Below, in pieces: positions 3,882 to 5,257 of a stretch of DNA of 5,257 nucleotides; position 1 is the stretch's first letter, and each line of letters starts with the position of its first letter. A model generated the notes under the pieces. It was given only the letters and a program-made list of their open reading frames with translations. It ran no database searches and had not been told where the DNA came from. Both the position numbers and the translations under genes were made by a program. This DNA comes from JBECKR01 sp040235415 (GTDB lineage: Bacteria > Acidobacteriota > Polarisedimenticolia > Polarisedimenticolales > Polarisedimenticolaceae): positions 1 through 5,257 of the forward strand of contig JBECKR010000291.1 in assembly GCA_040235415.1 (NCBI GenBank), in the 5' to 3' direction.

Positions 3882-5257
3882 ATGGCCACCCGACGGAGAT
3901 CCCCGCGACCGGCGCTCGAAGGCCTCGCCGCGCGATTCGCCGCGTTCGTCGCCGAGCGCCACCCGTTCGCGATCGACCGGGCGATGGACGCGCTCGCGCG
4001 CGCCGCCGGCGAGGGTGCGGGCCCGGACGGCGATCCCGACGCGATCGAGTCGCTGCGGCCGCGTCTCTCGCGCGCGCTCGACCGCGTCGCCGCCGAGCCT
4101 CCCCGCGGTACGGCCGAGACGACCCCGGGCACGCCGGCCGCAGCCCGCATCCGGCTCGCGCTCGAGCGGCTCGCGGAGGACTGCGACGGCTTCCTGCGGC
4201 GCGAGGCGATCGCGGCCTCGCTCACCGGGGACGAGCGCCGCGAGCTCCTCCGCGGCATGGTGCTGACCCGGGCCGTCGACAACCGCCTGAAGGCGTTCTT
4301 CTCTGGGAACGAAATCCGCTTCGGAGGAGGATCGTTCCAGGGCAAGGGGTTCCGCTCGCTCGGACAGGAGGCGATCTATGCCGCGGCGCTGCGGCTGAAG
4401 CGCGGGCCGGCGTACCGTGCCGACGACGGCGCCTGGAGCGGCGACGTCGTCGCGCCGTTGATCCGCGATCTCGGGGCGGCGCTCGCGATGCGCCTCGACG
4501 AGGACGCGATCTTCGCGGTCCTGAACGCGCAGATGGGCAAGGCCGGCCCGCCGATGGCGGGGAAGGACTTCCACATCGGCGACCTCGCCTGGGGAGTGCT
4601 CCCCGCCTCGGCGCCGCTCGCGATCTCCTCGCTCACGATCGCCGGGCTGGCGATGGCGTTCCGGCTGCGCGGCGAGCCGCGCATCGCCGTGTCGTTCATC
4701 GGGGAAGGCGGTTCGTCGCTCGGCGAGTGGCACGAGGCGATCAATCTGTGCGCCGCGCGGCGCCTGCCCGCGGTGTTCTGCGTCGAGAACAACCAAACCG
4801 CACTCTCGACTCCGGTCCCGGAGCAGTCCGCCGCCCGTGCGTTCGCCGACAAGGCCGAGGGCTACGGGATGCCGGCGGTCACCGTCGACGGCACCGACCC
4901 CGAAGCGATCGCGGCGGCGTTCGCCTGGGCCGCCGAACGAGCCCGCGACGGCCGTGGGCCCACGCTGATCGAGACCGTCGCGATGCGGATGTGCGGCCAC
5001 GCGCACCATGACGACATGCTGTACCTCGGCCGCGATCCCAAGGTCGGCTGGGACTACCCGGAGCCCGACGATCGCGGCTACGCCGACCGTGCACGGTACG
5101 CGTTCTGGTCGGAGCGCGACCCGATCCGGACGTACGCCGCGCGGCTCGAAGCGCTCGGCGCGATCGAGCCCGGCGACCTCGACGATCTCAAGCACGAGGC
5201 CGAGCGTCGGGTCGAGCGCGCCGCGCGCCGCGTCATCGACGCGCCGTGGCCCGAGCC
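3882..5257 (+). CDS. Thiamine-diphosphate-dependent 2-oxoacid dehydrogenase E1, alpha-type domain (partial, runs off the right edge; possible alpha/beta fusion)
   Basis: E1 decarboxylates a 2-oxoacid on thiamine diphosphate and passes the acyl group to the lipoyl arm of E2 in pyruvate or branched-chain 2-oxoacid dehydrogenase complexes. The frame has 458 complete codons and no stop. Residues 1-113 are an alanine/arginine-rich extension with a Pro/Thr linker near 73-85. The E1-alpha domain starts near 114 (LTGDERRELLRGMVLTRAVD); FRSLGQEAIYAAAL (157-170) matches the conserved GQEA region. The ThDP/magnesium motif runs from GEG (274-276), a variant of GDG, to ENN (302-304), with GEWHEAINL between and ALSTP (307-311) after it. 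GHAHHDD (372-378) corresponds to the GHS..D loop, so His373 is the likely active-site histidine. Canonical E1-alpha proteins would end near the window edge. Substrate cannot be assigned; pyruvate and branched-chain acids are both open. The start at 3882 follows a good GGAGG. It diverges from the SNF2 gene, with no sign of functional linkage. Confidence 0.92.
   Translation, partial: MATRRRSPRPALEGLAARFAAFVAERHPFAIDRAMDALARAAGEGAGPDGDPDAIESLRPRLSRALDRVAAEPPRGTAETTPGTPAAARIRLALERLAEDCDGFLRREAIAASLTGDERRELLRGMVLTRAVDNRLKAFFSGNEIRFGGGSFQGKGFRSLGQEAIYAAALRLKRGPAYRADDGAWSGDVVAPLIRDLGAALAMRLDEDAIFAVLNAQMGKAGPPMAGKDFHIGDLAWGVLPASAPLAISSLTIAGLAMAFRLRGEPRIAVSFIGEGGSSLGEWHEAINLCAARRLPAVFCVENNQTALSTPVPEQSAARAFADKAEGYGMPAVTVDGTDPEAIAAAFAWAAERARDGRGPTLIETVAMRMCGHAHHDDMLYLGRDPKVGWDYPEPDDRGYADRARYAFWSERDPIRTYAARLEALGAIEPGDLDDLKHEAERRVERAARRVIDAPWPE

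Noticed and set aside
1210..4266. Very long plus-strand open frame (1018 codons) opposite the SNF2 gene, running into the E1 start region
   Set aside because: It is antisense to an ATPase with every SNF2 motif intact and then reads the E1 gene out of frame. Its translation is biased to Arg, Gly, Ala, Gln and His without domain patterns. Long antisense frames are expected in DNA this GC-rich.
3432..5195. 587-codon minus-strand open frame covering the E1 gene
   Set aside because: The plus strand here encodes a clear E1-alpha domain with thiamine diphosphate motifs. The minus frame is rich in Arg, Glu and Gly, has no recognisable domain, and overlaps the SNF2 N-terminus in another frame.
1..5257. 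A new multi-gene system, mobile element, CRISPR array, RNA gene or defence island
   Set aside because: The three clear genes are independent housekeeping-type functions in mixed orientations. There are no direct-repeat arrays, transposase or integrase motifs, tRNA-like folds or terminal inverted repeats. SNF2 ATPases do occur in some defence systems, but no partner gene of that kind is present here.

Overview
The window is very GC-rich, with strong G/C preference at third codon positions, and carries ordinary bacterial chromosomal genes. The sequence does not fix the phylum. A high-GC Gram-negative-type lineage (for example Myxococcota/other former Deltaproteobacteria, Acidobacteriota, Gemmatimonadota or a related uncultured group) would fit. 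That guess rests on base composition and on the E1 dehydrogenase type, not on a marker gene.

Layout from left to right. Positions 1-56 probably hold the first 18 codons of a minus-strand gene that leaves the left edge; its product is unknown. Positions 57-252 are a non-coding, apparently divergent intergenic region with three inverted repeats: a bulged hairpin, a perfect 8-bp-arm palindrome, and a short hairpin that contains the murB Shine-Dalgarno sequence. Positions 253-1164 (+) are murB, UDP-N-acetylenolpyruvoylglucosamine reductase of the short type II class. Positions 1168-3789 (-) encode a SWI2/SNF2-family DNA-dependent ATPase with two SWIM zinc fingers. It converges on murB with only 3 bp between the stop codons. 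Positions 3790-3881 are a 92-bp divergent intergenic region with a 12-bp perfect palindrome. From 3882 (+) to the right edge runs the start of a thiamine-diphosphate-dependent 2-oxoacid dehydrogenase E1 gene. Its alpha-type domain is complete or nearly so, and there is no stop in the window, so an alpha/beta fusion is possible.

The genes do not form one operon and serve separate functions: peptidoglycan precursor synthesis, DNA/chromatin remodelling or repair, and central 2-oxoacid oxidation. No mobile element, CRISPR array, RNA gene, toxin-antitoxin pair or recognisable defence island was seen, and I find no convincing new multi-gene system. The points most worth a second look are the double SWIM arrangement, the long N-terminal extension and possible fusion of the E1 protein, the hairpin over the murB ribosome binding site, and the palindromes in the two divergent intergenic regions.
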